Assembly: GCA_020635565.1 (NCBI GenBank)
Contig: JACJZN010000008.1
Span: 1 to 64,000, forward strand
Length of the DNA stretch: 64,000 nucleotides
Reading direction: 5' to 3'
Source: Flavobacteriales bacterium
GTDB lineage: Bacteria; Bacteroidota; Bacteroidia; Flavobacteriales_D; Parvicellaceae
Shown here: piece after piece, positions 14,412 to 24,568 of the stretch
Layout of the letters: every line of letters starts with the position of its first letter
Numbering within the stretch: the first letter of the stretch is position 1
The notes under the pieces: model-generated
What the model saw: the letters and a program-made list of their open reading frames with translations, nothing else
Database searches by the model: none
Told to the model about the DNA's origin: nothing
Translations under genes and position numbers: made by a program

Positions 14412-15365
14412 ATGTCAACGAAAGGATTTAGATCATACTTTCTATTATTTACGGTGTCAATATGCGCCTCTGTTCAGGCTTTAGCTCAGCCTTCTGAACG
14501 TACAATTTCTAGGAATGAATATATTGAAATGTGGAAGGATGAAGCGATCAGTCAAATGGTGAAATATAATATTCCAGCTTCCATTACACTTGCTCAGGGG
14601 ATACTTGAAAGTGCAAACGGTAACTCTGAATTAGCAAAGTATGCGAACAATCACTTTGGGATCAAATGTTATGGAGGATGGACTGGAGAAACCATTAATA
14701 AGGATGATGACCAGAAAGATGACTGTTTTAGAAAGTACTTAACAGCAGATGAATCTTTCGAAGATCACTCCGTTTTCTTACAGAAGAGTAGATATCAGTT
14801 TCTATATGAGTATGACATCACTGATTATGAAGCTTGGGCAAAAGGTTTGAAAAAGGCGGGTTACGCTACTAATCCGAAGTATCCTGAGTTGTTGATCAAT
14901 CTAATAGAGCAGCATGAACTGTATAAGTATGACAAAATGCAAGCAGAATTTGACTCTAAGGATCCAATTCTTGCATCGGAACCTGCTATTACACAACCAC
15001 TAGAAATAGAAGCATCATCTATGGTTAATGTGCATATGACTGAGCTTTCTAACAACAAAATTAAATTTGTAACGGTAAAGAAAGGAGACACTTATTATAA
15101 GATCGCGAAGGAATTTGACCTGGGTCTTTGGCAATTGTATAAATATAATGAATTGACGAAAGAAGATGTTTTGATGCCTGGTGATATAATTTATCTTCAA
15201 CCCAAAAAGAATAAAGCGAAAGAAAAAGTTCACGTGGTACAAAAAGGGGAAACAATGAAAGATATTTCTCAAATGTACGGAGTGAAAGTGAAAAAATTAT
15301 ATAAACATAACGAAGGTGTTTTTGGCAAAGATCTTGAAGAAGGTCAACAGATCAATCTGAAATAG
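14412..15365 (+). CDS. Secreted glucosaminidase with two LysM domains
   Basis: A 317-residue peptidoglycan hydrolase of the GH73 (FlgJ-like) type. A signal peptide is followed by the glucosaminidase domain (about 35-175) with the motifs ITLAQGILESANGNSELA, catalytic Glu in that helix, NNHFGIKCYGGWTGE and FRKYLTADESFEDHS. Two LysM domains follow (VKKGDTYYKIAKEFDL near 220 and VQKGETMKDISQMYGV near 273), which bind glycan strands. It probably acts in wall turnover or cell separation. The upstream OmpA-family gene is 75 bases away. Confidence 0.92.
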   Translation: MSTKGFRSYFLLFTVSICASVQALAQPSERTISRNEYIEMWKDEAISQMVKYNIPASITLAQGILESANGNSELAKYANNHFGIKCYGGWTGETINKDDDQKDDCFRKYLTADESFEDHSVFLQKSRYQFLYEYDITDYEAWAKGLKKAGYATNPKYPELLINLIEQHELYKYDKMQAEFDSKDPILASEPAITQPLEIEASSMVNVHMTELSNNKIKFVTVKKGDTYYKIAKEFDLGLWQLYKYNELTKEDVLMPGDIIYLQPKKNKAKEKVHVVQKGETMKDISQMYGVKVKKLYKHNEGVFGKDLEEGQQINLK

Positions 15366-15446
15366 TAAGACAACCTTTTAGTTATAAAATACGTATTAAA
15401 GAAGTGGTGGTTGATTAGTGTGGTTTGTTTTTGTTTGTTTGTTGTT

Positions 15447-15474
15447 GAAAGCTCTCCCCGTCAGGAGGGCTTTC
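15447..15474 (+). terminator. Hairpin after the glucosaminidase gene
   Basis: GAAAGC-T-CTCC and GGAG-G-GCTTTC pair over 11 bp with one T-G pair (15447-15457 with 15464-15474). The T-run behind it is weak (TTTCTTCGTT), so termination may be partial. Confidence 0.65.
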
Positions 15475-15488
15475 TTCGTTAATTATTG

Positions 15489-15496
15489 TATATTTG
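15489..15496 (+). promoter_or_regulatory. -7 element before the secreted esterase
   Basis: TATATTTG fits TAnnTTTG and ends 16 bases before the ATG at 15513. The match is short, so the call depends on its position between a hairpin and a gene start. Confidence 0.4.
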
Positions 15497-15512
15497 AGAA
15501 AATCAACGAACT

Positions 15513-16634
15513 ATGAAACAACTTTTTACACTCCTTTTTGCTGCAATTTCACTAGGTAACTTTGCACAGCATACCACTCATTCTTTTACTTGGGATGGTT
15601 TAACCAGAGAATATATCAAATACGTACCTGCATCCTATAATGGCACAACTGCAGTACCGGTTGTTTTCTGTCTACATGGATTAGGTGACAACATGACCAA
15701 TTTTAAGGGTATCGGAATGAATTATGTGGCTGATACTGCGAACTTCATCGTGATTACTCCTCAAGCTATAGTGGATCCATTGGTGAGCTCATCTGCATGG
15801 AACTCCGGAGCTAGTTATCTTGGATATACGTTGAATAGTTCGGTAGATGATATCGGTTTTTTTGGAGCTATTTTGGATACCCTAATTGCAAATTATAACA
15901 TTGATCAAACCAAAGTTTTTTCATGCGGTTTTTCAATGGGAGGTTTTATGACCAACAGATTAGGTTGTGAAATGAATGATCGTATAGCTGCTATAGCATC
16001 TGTTGCAGGTACAATTGGAAGTGGGATTACTTGTTCTCCTGGGAGAGCGGTACCTGCCTGTCATTTTCACGGGACAGCTGATTCTACTGTTTATTACGAA
16101 GGGAATTTATATGGTAACGATGCGGAAGCATTAGTGACATTCTGGGCAACGAATAACAATTGTGGTGGAACACCAACAGTCACTGCATTGCCAGATATCA
16201 TGATGGATGATTTGACAATAACACATTCATTATATTCTTCATGTGACGATGGAGCTGAGGTAGAATTATTCAGAGTAGATAGCGCAGATCATATTTGGTT
16301 AACTCCTGCTAATGACATCTTCTACACCAATGAGATATGGAAGTTCTTTATGAAACATTCTTTCGAAAGTGTTTCAGTAACTGAGCTGGATCCGATTCAA
16401 TTTAATCTATACCCTAATCCTTCAAATGGTAAGTTACAGATTGAGATAGACGAGGTTAATAACGCTTCGATCCGAGTTGTAGATGTTTTAGGGCAAGAGG
16501 TGTATGTTTCTAAAGTTCGCTCCTTGATCCAAACTTTGGATTTATCGGATTTACCAAATGGCGCTTACTTTGTAAAAGTGGTGAATGACTTGGATGGAAC
16601 TTACTCCACTAAAAAGATCCTGCTGCAAAAATAG
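15513..16634 (+). CDS. Secreted esterase/PHB-depolymerase-like hydrolase with T9SS type A signal
   Basis: A 373-residue alpha/beta hydrolase of the LpqC/feruloyl-esterase/PHB-depolymerase group. The oxyanion region is CLHGLGDN, the nucleophile S141 lies in GFSMGG, D190 in HGTADST and H260 in DHIWLTP, giving a full triad. A signal peptide (cut near FAQ) and a C-terminal type IX secretion domain of type A (NPSNGKLQIEI, VLGQEVY, LPNGAYFVKV, KKILLQK) show export to the cell surface or medium. The substrate cannot be told: aromatic esters of plant polymers, polyesters or polyhydroxyalkanoates are all possible. Confidence 0.88.
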   Translation: MKQLFTLLFAAISLGNFAQHTTHSFTWDGLTREYIKYVPASYNGTTAVPVVFCLHGLGDNMTNFKGIGMNYVADTANFIVITPQAIVDPLVSSSAWNSGASYLGYTLNSSVDDIGFFGAILDTLIANYNIDQTKVFSCGFSMGGFMTNRLGCEMNDRIAAIASVAGTIGSGITCSPGRAVPACHFHGTADSTVYYEGNLYGNDAEALVTFWATNNNCGGTPTVTALPDIMMDDLTITHSLYSSCDDGAEVELFRVDSADHIWLTPANDIFYTNEIWKFFMKHSFESVSVTELDPIQFNLYPNPSNGKLQIEIDEVNNASIRVVDVLGQEVYVSKVRSLIQTLDLSDLPNGAYFVKVVNDLDGTYSTKKILLQK

Positions 16635-16640
16635 TCAGAT

Positions 16641-17468
16641 ATGAGTCTTGATTTGAAGAGTGTTTCTGAAACACTCTGGATACCTCTGTTTGGTAAGGCG
16701 ATTGAATCTACACGAGATAATGGTCTTATTAAAGATGCCAAAGCTGTTGAGATTGCAAACAAGGCAGTAGCCCTTAAACCGGAGCTGGGGAAATGGTGGA
16801 GAGCATTGTCTAAAGAATCCCAGGGATTAATGATCTGGAGATCTTTAGAGATCGATTCATTTGTTGAAGAGTATATCAATTCTACAAACTATCCTGTCGT
16901 TGTTAATCTTGGCGCTGGTCTTTGTACGAGGTACGAACGGATGAAAGAACTTAATCCGGATCTTGTATGGATAGAACTGGATCTGCCACCAGTAAAATTA
17001 GCTTGGGAGAATTTTAATATTGAAACTTCTCAACATCAATATTGGACGGATAATATATTTGAGAATAATTGGCTGGATAGACTTCATAATTTGAAATCTG
17101 AAAACGTACTTTTTATAGCGGAGGGGCTTTTTATGTATTTCTCCAGAGAACAGGTGAAAGATATTATTTTGAGAGTGGCTGATCGAATTGATTCTGCTCA
17201 TTTTGTCATGGAGGTTTATTCGAAGTTTGCATTGCAGAGACCTCATCCAGATGTGAAAAGAACAGGCGCCAGAAAGTTTGATAATCCTTGGGGAGTCTAT
17301 ACCGGAAAGGATTTTGAAAGATGGTCTCCGCGAATTAAACATCACAAGGATAGTTATTTCTTGAAACATAAAAAGGCACTCCGAAGAGTGCCTCTTACAC
17401 ACCAGTTTGGTGCTCTTATTCCTTTCATTGCCAAGGCAGGCAAAATTGTCTATATCAAAACTACTTAA
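16641..17468 (+). CDS. LCMT-family SAM-dependent methyltransferase
   Basis: A 275-residue protein of the leucine carboxyl methyltransferase/TcmP-type family. The SAM-binding motif is VVNLGAGLCTRYER (about 89-102), the acidic loop is WIELDLPP, and motif FIAEGLFMYFSREQV follows. Bacterial members methylate small molecules such as polyketides or have unknown substrates. It starts 6 bases after the esterase stop. The 3' end overlaps the convergent gliding-type protein gene by 8 bases, and a terminator of that gene is buried in its coding sequence (17374-17393). Confidence 0.85.
   Translation: MSLDLKSVSETLWIPLFGKAIESTRDNGLIKDAKAVEIANKAVALKPELGKWWRALSKESQGLMIWRSLEIDSFVEEYINSTNYPVVVNLGAGLCTRYERMKELNPDLVWIELDLPPVKLAWENFNIETSQHQYWTDNIFENNWLDRLHNLKSENVLFIAEGLFMYFSREQVKDIILRVADRIDSAHFVMEVYSKFALQRPHPDVKRTGARKFDNPWGVYTGKDFERWSPRIKHHKDSYFLKHKKALRRVPLTHQFGALIPFIAKAGKIVYIKTT
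17374..17393 (-). terminator. UUCG-loop terminator for the 17461-21873 gene, inside the LCMT coding sequence
   Basis: On the minus strand AGGCACTC-TTCG-GAGTGCCT is a perfect 8-bp stem closed by a C(UUCG)G tetraloop, followed by TTTTT. It lies 68 bases beyond the stop of the minus-strand gene. The same bases code for residues of the plus-strand methyltransferase. Confidence 0.8.
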
Positions 17469-20400
17469 GTAAAGTCACGTGACCTATGTATTCATGGGTT
17501 TCACCTAGTTGATCATCCACTTTAAGTTTCCAAACGTATACATCTTCTTGTGACATCACATTTTTGTATGTTCCATCCCAGCCTTGTCCTACAAGTTGAG
17601 ATTGGAAGATAAGTTCTCCCCAACGATTAAATACGAGGAATTCGTATGAATCAGGTATCACTCCACTAATGATAGGCATGAACTCGTTGTTTACAGCATC
17701 TCCGTCAGGAGTAAATGCGTTTGGAACATAAACGATGAATTCTTCCAGAATGTAAACGGTATCACATGCTTGTGCAGGACATCCTTCAAAGCTCACAGCA
17801 TCCAAACATACTTCAAAAGCTCCTACGTCACCATAGGTGTAGCTTGGATCGGTCTGATTACTTTGATCGGTAGATCCATTCGTATCGAATGTCCAAGTAT
17901 AATCTGTTGCACCCGTTGTTAAATTGGTAAAGTATATTGTTGACTCAAGGATAGTTGTTGGTTGAGGACCGAATGTGAAATCTGGAACAGGATAATCATA
18001 AACACAGATATAGTCCTGAACTGTACTCGATGATTCACATCCTTCTGGAGTAATGATCTGAAGAGTTACATCCCAACATCCCGGATTAGCAAATGAGTAA
18101 CTAACGTTACTGCAATCAGTAGTAGCACCTCCATCTCCGAAAGACCATAAACAAGTAGACCCAGCAGGTACGTTGTTTTCTGTGAAGTTAACCTGAACTG
18201 GTGCACATCCGTCAAAATTATCAGCACTAAAAGAAATGTTTGGAATAGAATTTACGGTAATCGTAACACTTGCTGTTGCATTTGGAGTTGTACATCCATC
18301 AGAAACACTTACGGTATAAACAGTAGTGAATGCTGGTGAAACTGCTTGTGTTTGTCCCGCACCAACACCTTGATCCCATGTGTACGTGTAAGGACCTCCA
18401 TTACCACCACTTCCTACAGCATTGATCAAAGCCCCGTCACCGGCACAGATCGCCTGATCCGATAAAGCTACGACACTTAATGCAGGATGAAGGTTAACGT
18501 TTACGCAAGCCGAAGGAGAGCTACATCCATTACCATCTGTAGCAATAACACAGTATGTTTGAGAACCAGTAGGAGTTACATTGATGTTCTGCGTTGTACC
18601 ACCATTGTCCCAGGAATAAGTATAGTTCCCTACACCTCCTGATGCAAGAGAGGTCAATGCAGTGCTTTGACCAATACAGATCGTTGTACTTCCATTAGCT
18701 ACCACTTGAACAGGGGATGGTCCTACAACAGTCGCTTGTTCATTTGCAGAACATCCATTCACGTCTTGCGCGTAGACCGTATAAGTTCCTGCACAAAGGT
18801 TGGTGAAGGTATTACTCGCTCCAAACGTAATTCCATCTAAGCTGAATTCAGTACCACCTGTAGATGTAACGGTTAAACTACCATCACAATCACCTCCACA
18901 AGTTTCGTCTACTGATATTACGTTATCAATTGATACGGCTTGAGGTGCACCAACTACAATTCCCGCTGTATCCAACGTACAACCATTTCCATCAGTAATT
19001 GACAAACTGTAAGATCCTGCACAAAGGTTTGTAACCAGTGGAACATTTCCACCAACAGCTGGAGACCATGTGTAACTATATGTACCTGCACCGGTACCAC
19101 CAGCAGGAATAGAGTTCATCATTCCATCACACATACCAAAACATGATGCATCTGTAATACCTATCGTAACGCTCAAAGGAGCTGGCTCAGTTAAAGTAAC
19201 GGTTGATGAGGTAGTACATCCCCCAGCATCTGTAACCAAAATATTATAAGTCCCAACACAAAGATTTGAGAATGATCCAGTTGCTTGATTCGTTGCTCCA
19301 TTGTCTATACTGTATTGATAAGGAGCAGTTCCTCCATTCTCAGTAATAGTTATTTGTCCGTTACAATCGCTTGCACAAAGTAAGTCAACTTGGGCAGTAG
19401 TGTGCGTTAGTGCTGGTGGTTCGTTAATAGTAACGTTACCAGTTGTCTGGCAACCCAATGCATCTTGTACTACAATGTTGTAAGTTCCAGCACACTGAGA
19501 ATTAAAAGTATTCGTACCAGAGAAAGAAGTACCATTATTAATACTGAATTGTGTTGCTCCAGTTGCAGATATTGCAATGTCACCGTCACAAACACCATTA
19601 CAACTCACATCATTAGCGTTGATGGAGTTGATAGTTGGACCACCTAGATCAGTTAAAGTGATTGTCCCTGTAGCTTGACATCCAATAGCATCCTCAACCA
19701 CAATATTGTACGTGTTAGAAGAGAGGGATGTAAATGCACCAGATGCCTGCGAGGTTGCTCCGTTGTCAATACTGTAGGTATAAGTTGGAATTCCATTGGA
19801 TCCACTCAACGTAATATCTCCATCAGCGTTCCCACAAGTAGGATCGTTGGTTACATCGGTATACTGTACGTTCGAGAATTGTACGGTCACATCGTCACTG
19901 TCAACACAGGCACCACCATTGTTCTCAGTCCAAGTAAATGTATAACTTCCAGCCGCAGATACAGTCACCGAACTAGTTGGGCTATTCGCATTGCTAAATG
20001 TTCCTGTTCCAGTCCATGTTCCTGTTCCAAACGATGGTGTTGCTGCTAGCGTATAGGTCAATGAACAAACTTGATCATCCGATCCTGCATTAGCTGTAGG
20101 TGTGCCCACAAAAGGACCGCCACTGATCGTATGAGGACATCCGTTATCATCAGTCACATCGAATGAGTACATATCTCCATTTTGAAGTCCACTAATGACA
20201 ATGGTTCCACCATGTGTACATGTTGTGTTATTAAAACTGGCTGTAGCGGGTGATAAGTTGGAAGCAGTGAAGTTTCCTCCAAATATTTCAGGATATCCTC
20301 CTCCCAACTGAACTGATACTGTCCCTGTTTGGCAATCTGGTGTTACAGCGCTTTGAATAGGATTAAGGTAAGTAACCTGACTGATGTCACCAATATCCCA

Positions 20401-21873
20401 ACAGTTTGAGTTTACGATATAGTTTCCTAAAACTGGATCATAATGATAAAGCGTTATAGGAGTGTAATAAAGTTGATTGTTCGTAAAAGTTCCTGCTCCA
20501 CCAAGCGATGCAAAATACGATGCTGGATCATTAATATCCATTAGGTCGTCAAGAACAGGAATAAGTCCCACAAAACAAGGGTCTGACCCTGGGAAGACAC
20601 CCGGTGTTGGAGCACATGAGTAAACTAAATAAGCTAAACCTGGCTGGTATGCATAACCTCCAATTGGACCAACGTCATCAGGGAAAGCATAATCGTTATT
20701 CGTCTGGATATCTAATACATCATTCTCACAAAGAATGAAATTATTGATTCCATCTCCAGTCATGGTAGTTGTACCTGTTCCACCTTCTGCAGAACATCCA
20801 CAGTTTACAGTTTGTGACTGAGAACAAGAAGGGTTGTCAGAAAAATAATAATTAATGGTGTAAGGGTTTGCAGCAGGATTAAGACCTGTTACTGACCAGT
20901 TTTGTGGCGAAGATGCCGGCATTGGAATTACATCAGTGACGGTTGTTGTACCATCTGACACCTCAATGACCAAGTTGGCACCGGCATGTCCACTACTGAA
21001 GGTAATTGTTCCGTCCATTGCTCCACCTCCAATTGTACAGTTTGAACTGAATCCAGTAATTGGTGAAGGTGCAGTAACTCCTTGAGTTATAGTACATGCA
21101 GCATCTGACGTAAAGTAAGCGGTTAAGTTACAATTCAGACCATCCTGAGGTAGGCCAGTAATCGTATAGTTTGTAGAAGTTCCAAAAGGAGCAGTTGCAA
21201 CGGTGTACGTAGCTCCGTAACAATCTTGAACAACCAAACTACCTGAAGTTGGTGGGTCTACATAAGTGATAGTTCCTCCAACATCAAACGTCAGGAATGG
21301 TGTACTTGCACAACTTATAACCGATGCGGTCATGGTATTCATCGTACAAGTAGGAGAAAGTACGTTACAGTCAGTATCTCCCGAAGAAGATCCGTTTAAC
21401 CCGAAGGTGATGGTTCCGGCAGAACCGTTATAGTTGGTCAAAAGGAACATATAGTATTGTCCTGATACAGCACCTGTAATTGTTGCCGTCTCCGAAGAAG
21501 CTGAAGAGAAACTACAATCAATTGGAGCTCCCATGTTACTGCATCCACCAGTAGGAGATGTGAAAGGTCCCCAAACAGCGAAATCCACATCTGTAGCAGA
21601 GCCGGCAGTACTTACCTGATCAATATCAATGGTTAAGGTTCCGGAATTGTTGATCTGCATATAATACCAAGATGGGTTAGGCTGTGACCCAAGACATCCA
21701 TAGTCGATACCTGACTGAGCAGTAGTACCAGTAGCATTTGGAAAGGTAACTGGACTTGATCCAACAGTAGCACAAAATGGATCTGCACTTGAACAATCAG
21801 CACCTTGAGACAAAGCCCTGCTGGAAAAAACAAGGCTCAATAACGTAAGAAAAATATATAATAAGTGTTTCAT
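17461..21873 (-). CDS. Large cell-surface protein with SprB-type repeats, PKD domain and gliding-type T9SS signal
   Basis: A 1470-residue exported protein with signal peptide (cut near ALSQ). The first 600 residues are Ser/Thr/Gly-rich, with paired cysteines. From about 650 to 1100 there are SprB-type repeats, each with a CNG.CDG(D/S)(I/L) element, an FSINNG/YSIDNG-like strand and a NLCAGTY end; I count at least six. A PKD-like domain with CLWSFGDGG.TTDCS lies near 1230. The last 90 residues form the type B domain (VYVPNAFTPDGD, FNRWGELIF, GWDGTYKN, VYVWKL, GHVTLLK). SprB in gliding Flavobacterium is a mobile adhesin; adhesion is the likely role here. Its upstream neighbour is 12 bases away. 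Confidence 0.92.
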   Translation of the reverse strand: MKHLLYIFLTLLSLVFSSRALSQGADCSSADPFCATVGSSPVTFPNATGTTAQSGIDYGCLGSQPNPSWYYMQINNSGTLTIDIDQVSTAGSATDVDFAVWGPFTSPTGGCSNMGAPIDCSFSSASSETATITGAVSGQYYMFLLTNYNGSAGTITFGLNGSSSGDTDCNVLSPTCTMNTMTASVISCASTPFLTFDVGGTITYVDPPTSGSLVVQDCYGATYTVATAPFGTSTNYTITGLPQDGLNCNLTAYFTSDAACTITQGVTAPSPITGFSSNCTIGGGAMDGTITFSSGHAGANLVIEVSDGTTTVTDVIPMPASSPQNWSVTGLNPAANPYTINYYFSDNPSCSQSQTVNCGCSAEGGTGTTTMTGDGINNFILCENDVLDIQTNNDYAFPDDVGPIGGYAYQPGLAYLVYSCAPTPGVFPGSDPCFVGLIPVLDDLMDINDPASYFASLGGAGTFTNNQLYYTPITLYHYDPVLGNYIVNSNCWDIGDISQVTYLNPIQSAVTPDCQTGTVSVQLGGGYPEIFGGNFTASNLSPATASFNNTTCTHGGTIVISGLQNGDMYSFDVTDDNGCPHTISGGPFVGTPTANAGSDDQVCSLTYTLAATPSFGTGTWTGTGTFSNANSPTSSVTVSAAGSYTFTWTENNGGACVDSDDVTVQFSNVQYTDVTNDPTCGNADGDITLSGSNGIPTYTYSIDNGATSQASGAFTSLSSNTYNIVVEDAIGCQATGTITLTDLGGPTINSINANDVSCNGVCDGDIAISATGATQFSINNGTSFSGTNTFNSQCAGTYNIVVQDALGCQTTGNVTINEPPALTHTTAQVDLLCASDCNGQITITENGGTAPYQYSIDNGATNQATGSFSNLCVGTYNILVTDAGGCTTSSTVTLTEPAPLSVTIGITDASCFGMCDGMMNSIPAGGTGAGTYSYTWSPAVGGNVPLVTNLCAGSYSLSITDGNGCTLDTAGIVVGAPQAVSIDNVISVDETCGGDCDGSLTVTSTGGTEFSLDGITFGASNTFTNLCAGTYTVYAQDVNGCSANEQATVVGPSPVQVVANGSTTICIGQSTALTSLASGGVGNYTYSWDNGGTTQNINVTPTGSQTYCVIATDGNGCSSPSACVNVNLHPALSVVALSDQAICAGDGALINAVGSGGNGGPYTYTWDQGVGAGQTQAVSPAFTTVYTVSVSDGCTTPNATASVTITVNSIPNISFSADNFDGCAPVQVNFTENNVPAGSTCLWSFGDGGATTDCSNVSYSFANPGCWDVTLQIITPEGCESSSTVQDYICVYDYPVPDFTFGPQPTTILESTIYFTNLTTGATDYTWTFDTNGSTDQSNQTDPSYTYGDVGAFEVCLDAVSFEGCPAQACDTVYILEEFIVYVPNAFTPDGDAVNNEFMPIISGVIPDSYEFLVFNRWGELIFQSQLVGQGWDGTYKNVMSQEDVYVWKLKVDDQLGETHEYIGHVTLLK

Positions 21874-21885
21874 TGGTTCGGTAGG

Positions 21886-22260
21886 TTATTTCTTTAGTAG
21901 TTCATCTCTCTCAGCTTTTGCATTCTTGATTTCAGCATCTATTTGATCAAACCAACCTGATTCATCAGCCATAGCTTTTTCTTCTGGATCGTTTAAAACA
22001 TATTCACGTTTTGTTTCCAATGCATTGATAAAATTATTGTAGTAATTTACATCTTTTGCATTTACAATAATTTCATTCGAAACTTTTTTAGTTGCAAGCT
22101 TCGCAGAATCTACTTTAAAGGTTTGTTGATGGCCATTTCTGTCCGTATTTACAGATTTTATGGATGTGATTTCTTTGTCGGAATTCTGTCCATAAGAAAT
22201 TCCTGAAATGCACGAAAACACCAATCCCACAAGGGTTATTAGGGTTAATTTCATCTTCAT
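21886..22260 (-). CDS. Small secreted helical protein upstream of the surface protein
   Basis: A 124-residue protein with a signal peptide (MKMKLTLITLVGLVFSCISGISYGQ). The remainder is charged and mainly helical (NFINALETKREYVLNDPEEKAMA, DQIDAEIKNAKAERDELLKK), a possible coiled coil. No known domain. The frame opens at 22281, but the ATG at 22260 begins the signal peptide. It is 12 bases before the 1470-residue protein gene on the same strand, so the two are probably one operon; a role as periplasmic partner of the surface protein is a guess. Confidence 0.75.
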   Translation of the reverse strand: MKMKLTLITLVGLVFSCISGISYGQNSDKEITSIKSVNTDRNGHQQTFKVDSAKLATKKVSNEIIVNAKDVNYYNNFINALETKREYVLNDPEEKAMADESGWFDQIDAEIKNAKAERDELLKK

Positions 22261-22405
22261 AGGTTTTGAGTAAGACGGCATGCGCCTTCATTGGTTGCCT
22301 TCAAAAATAAGAAAAATTGTCAAGTAAATAATATTAATAACTATTCGTCCTATTTTCTGAATCATTCGTCCAGAAAAAATTAACTTGCAGCAAATAAACT
22401 TCTGA

Positions 22406-24568
22406 ATGGCTAAAAAACCAAAAAAACCTCAGTCCAAGCTGAAATATAAATTTACCAAACGATTGGTTCATCTATTTGAATCTCACCCTCACAAGGAATT
22501 TAGCGAAAAAGAAATAATCCAAATATTAGGTATCAGGGATTCCTCTGAACGAATGCTTATTCACGATGTCCTTATTGAGCTGAGTACTTTCGAAATCATC
22601 AAATCAGTTCAGAGAGGAGTGTACAAAATAGGGAAGGCAGAGAATGGTCCAAGAAGCGAGAATGTAGTGGAAGGAATAATTGATTTCAATCAGCGAGGCG
22701 CTGCTTATCTCATTGTAGATGGGATGGATGACGATATCTTCATTCATGCCAATAATACGGGAAAAGCATTTAATCAGGATAAGGTTAGTGTTGAGTTATT
22801 CAATAGACAGGGTAAAGTAGAGGGGAAGGTGATCGATGTGATCGAGCGTAAGCGTACAGAATTTGTAGGAACTGTAGATGTAGGAAAATCAACTGTTTTT
22901 GTACGACCTGATGACACCAGAATGCCGGTGGACTTCTTCATTGAGAAAGGTCATTTGAAAAATGCCAATCATGGTGACAAAGTGATCGTAAAGTTTTTGA
23001 GTTGGCCTGGAGGAAATAAAAGCCCATTGGGTGGCGTGATAGAGCGGTTGGGTAAACCCGGAAGTATGGATGTGGATATGAATGTGATTCTCGCAGAGAA
23101 TGGCTTCCCTACACATTTTCCAAGAGGCGTAGAATTAGATGCGGATGCAATTCAGGAACCAGATTATGATGCGGAGGCTCGGAAGAGGAAAGATTTTAGA
23201 AAAACATTGACCTTTACGATAGACCCTGTTGATGCGAAGGATTTTGATGATGCACTATCATTCAAGGAACTAGGAAATGGGAATTATGAAATAGGGATTC
23301 ATATTGCTGACGTTTCCCATTATGTACAGCCAGGTTCAAAATTGGATATGGAAGCGTACAGCCGAGGTAATTCTGTTTATCTGGTGGATCGTGTGATCCC
23401 TATGTTACCTGAGGTTCTAAGTAATAAGTTATGCAGTTTAAGACCTCATGAAGAAAAATTGACCTTTTCTGCAGTTTTTGAGTTAACTCCTGAAGCACAA
23501 GTGGTAAAGGAGTGGTTTGGTAAAACGGTAATTTACTCGGACCACCGTTTTACTTATGAGCAAGCACAGGAGATCATTGAAGGACAGGCAGCAGATGCTC
23601 AATTCGGAGATGTGATCAAGACGATGGATGGTATCGCCAAGGTACTGAGAGGAAAGAGATTGAAAGAGGGAGCCTTGAATGTAGAAAGCCAAGAAGTTCG
23701 ATTTGATCTAGATGAAAAAGGTAATCCTATTGGATTGAAGATTAAAGTATCTAAGGATGCGAATAAGTTGATCGAAGAATTCATGCTTCTCGCCAATAGA
23801 AAAGTAGCGCAGTATATTGGAGAACCTAAAAAAGGTAAAAAGACAATTCCTTTTGTCTACAGAACACACGATGAGCCCAATGAAGCTAAAGTAGCAGATC
23901 TGAGAATCTTCTTGGCTGAGTTTGGATATACAATTCCAGAAGTGAAGAACAAACCGCTTTCGTACGGCTTAAATCAGGTCATGGAAAAAGCAAAAATGAA
24001 AGATGAATTGCACATCATCGGTCCGCTTGTCATTCGTTCGATGTCTAAGGCAATTTATGAGACAGATAATATTGGTCACTATGGTCTGGCGTTTCAATAT
24101 TATACGCATTTCACCTCTCCGATCAGGCGTTACGCAGATCTTCTAGTCCATAGAATTTTATTTGAGCAGTTGAATGGAAGAGAGTTCAAGGACGGTAAAA
24201 TGCTGGATGAATGGTGTAAACATATCTCTGGTACAGAGAAGAGTGCAACTGAAGCAGAAAGAGAATCCACCAAGTATATGCAGGTAAAATACATGGAAGA
24301 TAAAGTAGGATTGACCTATACTGGCAAGATCACCGGAGTGACCGACTGGGGTATTTTTGTAGAACTGGATGAAACTAAGTGCGAAGGTTTGGTGCACATC
24401 AATAACCTTCCTGGAAGATATGAAGTGGATTCAAAAACCAAACAAATGGTTTCGAAAAGTGGTTATGAAAACTACCATCTAGGCATGTCTGTTGAGGTAG
24501 TGGTGAAGAATGTGGATCTGGTGAAGAAGCAAATGGATCTGATCCTACCGGATGACATGTTATTCTAA
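22406..24568 (+). CDS. rnr: Ribonuclease R
   Basis: RNase R is a processive 3'-5' exoribonuclease for structured RNA. The 720-residue protein has cold-shock-like domains (about 75-225: VEGIIDFNQRGAAYLIVDG), the RNB catalytic domain with metal-binding aspartates in DPVDAKDFDDALSF (about 273-286), IGIHIADVSHYV, the motif FTSPIRRYADLLVHR and a C-terminal S1 domain (about 635-715: GKITGVTDWGIFVEL). The basic start (KKPKKPQSKLKYKFTKR) is like other Bacteroidota members. It ends in a 4-base convergent overlap with the ArsA-like gene. Confidence 0.96.
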   Translation: MAKKPKKPQSKLKYKFTKRLVHLFESHPHKEFSEKEIIQILGIRDSSERMLIHDVLIELSTFEIIKSVQRGVYKIGKAENGPRSENVVEGIIDFNQRGAAYLIVDGMDDDIFIHANNTGKAFNQDKVSVELFNRQGKVEGKVIDVIERKRTEFVGTVDVGKSTVFVRPDDTRMPVDFFIEKGHLKNANHGDKVIVKFLSWPGGNKSPLGGVIERLGKPGSMDVDMNVILAENGFPTHFPRGVELDADAIQEPDYDAEARKRKDFRKTLTFTIDPVDAKDFDDALSFKELGNGNYEIGIHIADVSHYVQPGSKLDMEAYSRGNSVYLVDRVIPMLPEVLSNKLCSLRPHEEKLTFSAVFELTPEAQVVKEWFGKTVIYSDHRFTYEQAQEIIEGQAADAQFGDVIKTMDGIAKVLRGKRLKEGALNVESQEVRFDLDEKGNPIGLKIKVSKDANKLIEEFMLLANRKVAQYIGEPKKGKKTIPFVYRTHDEPNEAKVADLRIFLAEFGYTIPEVKNKPLSYGLNQVMEKAKMKDELHIIGPLVIRSMSKAIYETDNIGHYGLAFQYYTHFTSPIRRYADLLVHRILFEQLNGREFKDGKMLDEWCKHISGTEKSATEAERESTKYMQVKYMEDKVGLTYTGKITGVTDWGIFVELDETKCEGLVHINNLPGRYEVDSKTKQMVSKSGYENYHLGMSVEVVVKNVDLVKKQMDLILPDDMLF

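Noticed and set aside
19465..20049. Plus-strand open frames opposite the large surface protein
   Set aside because: Mirror-image frames of the Thr/Ser-rich repeat coding sequence, without start signals or domains.
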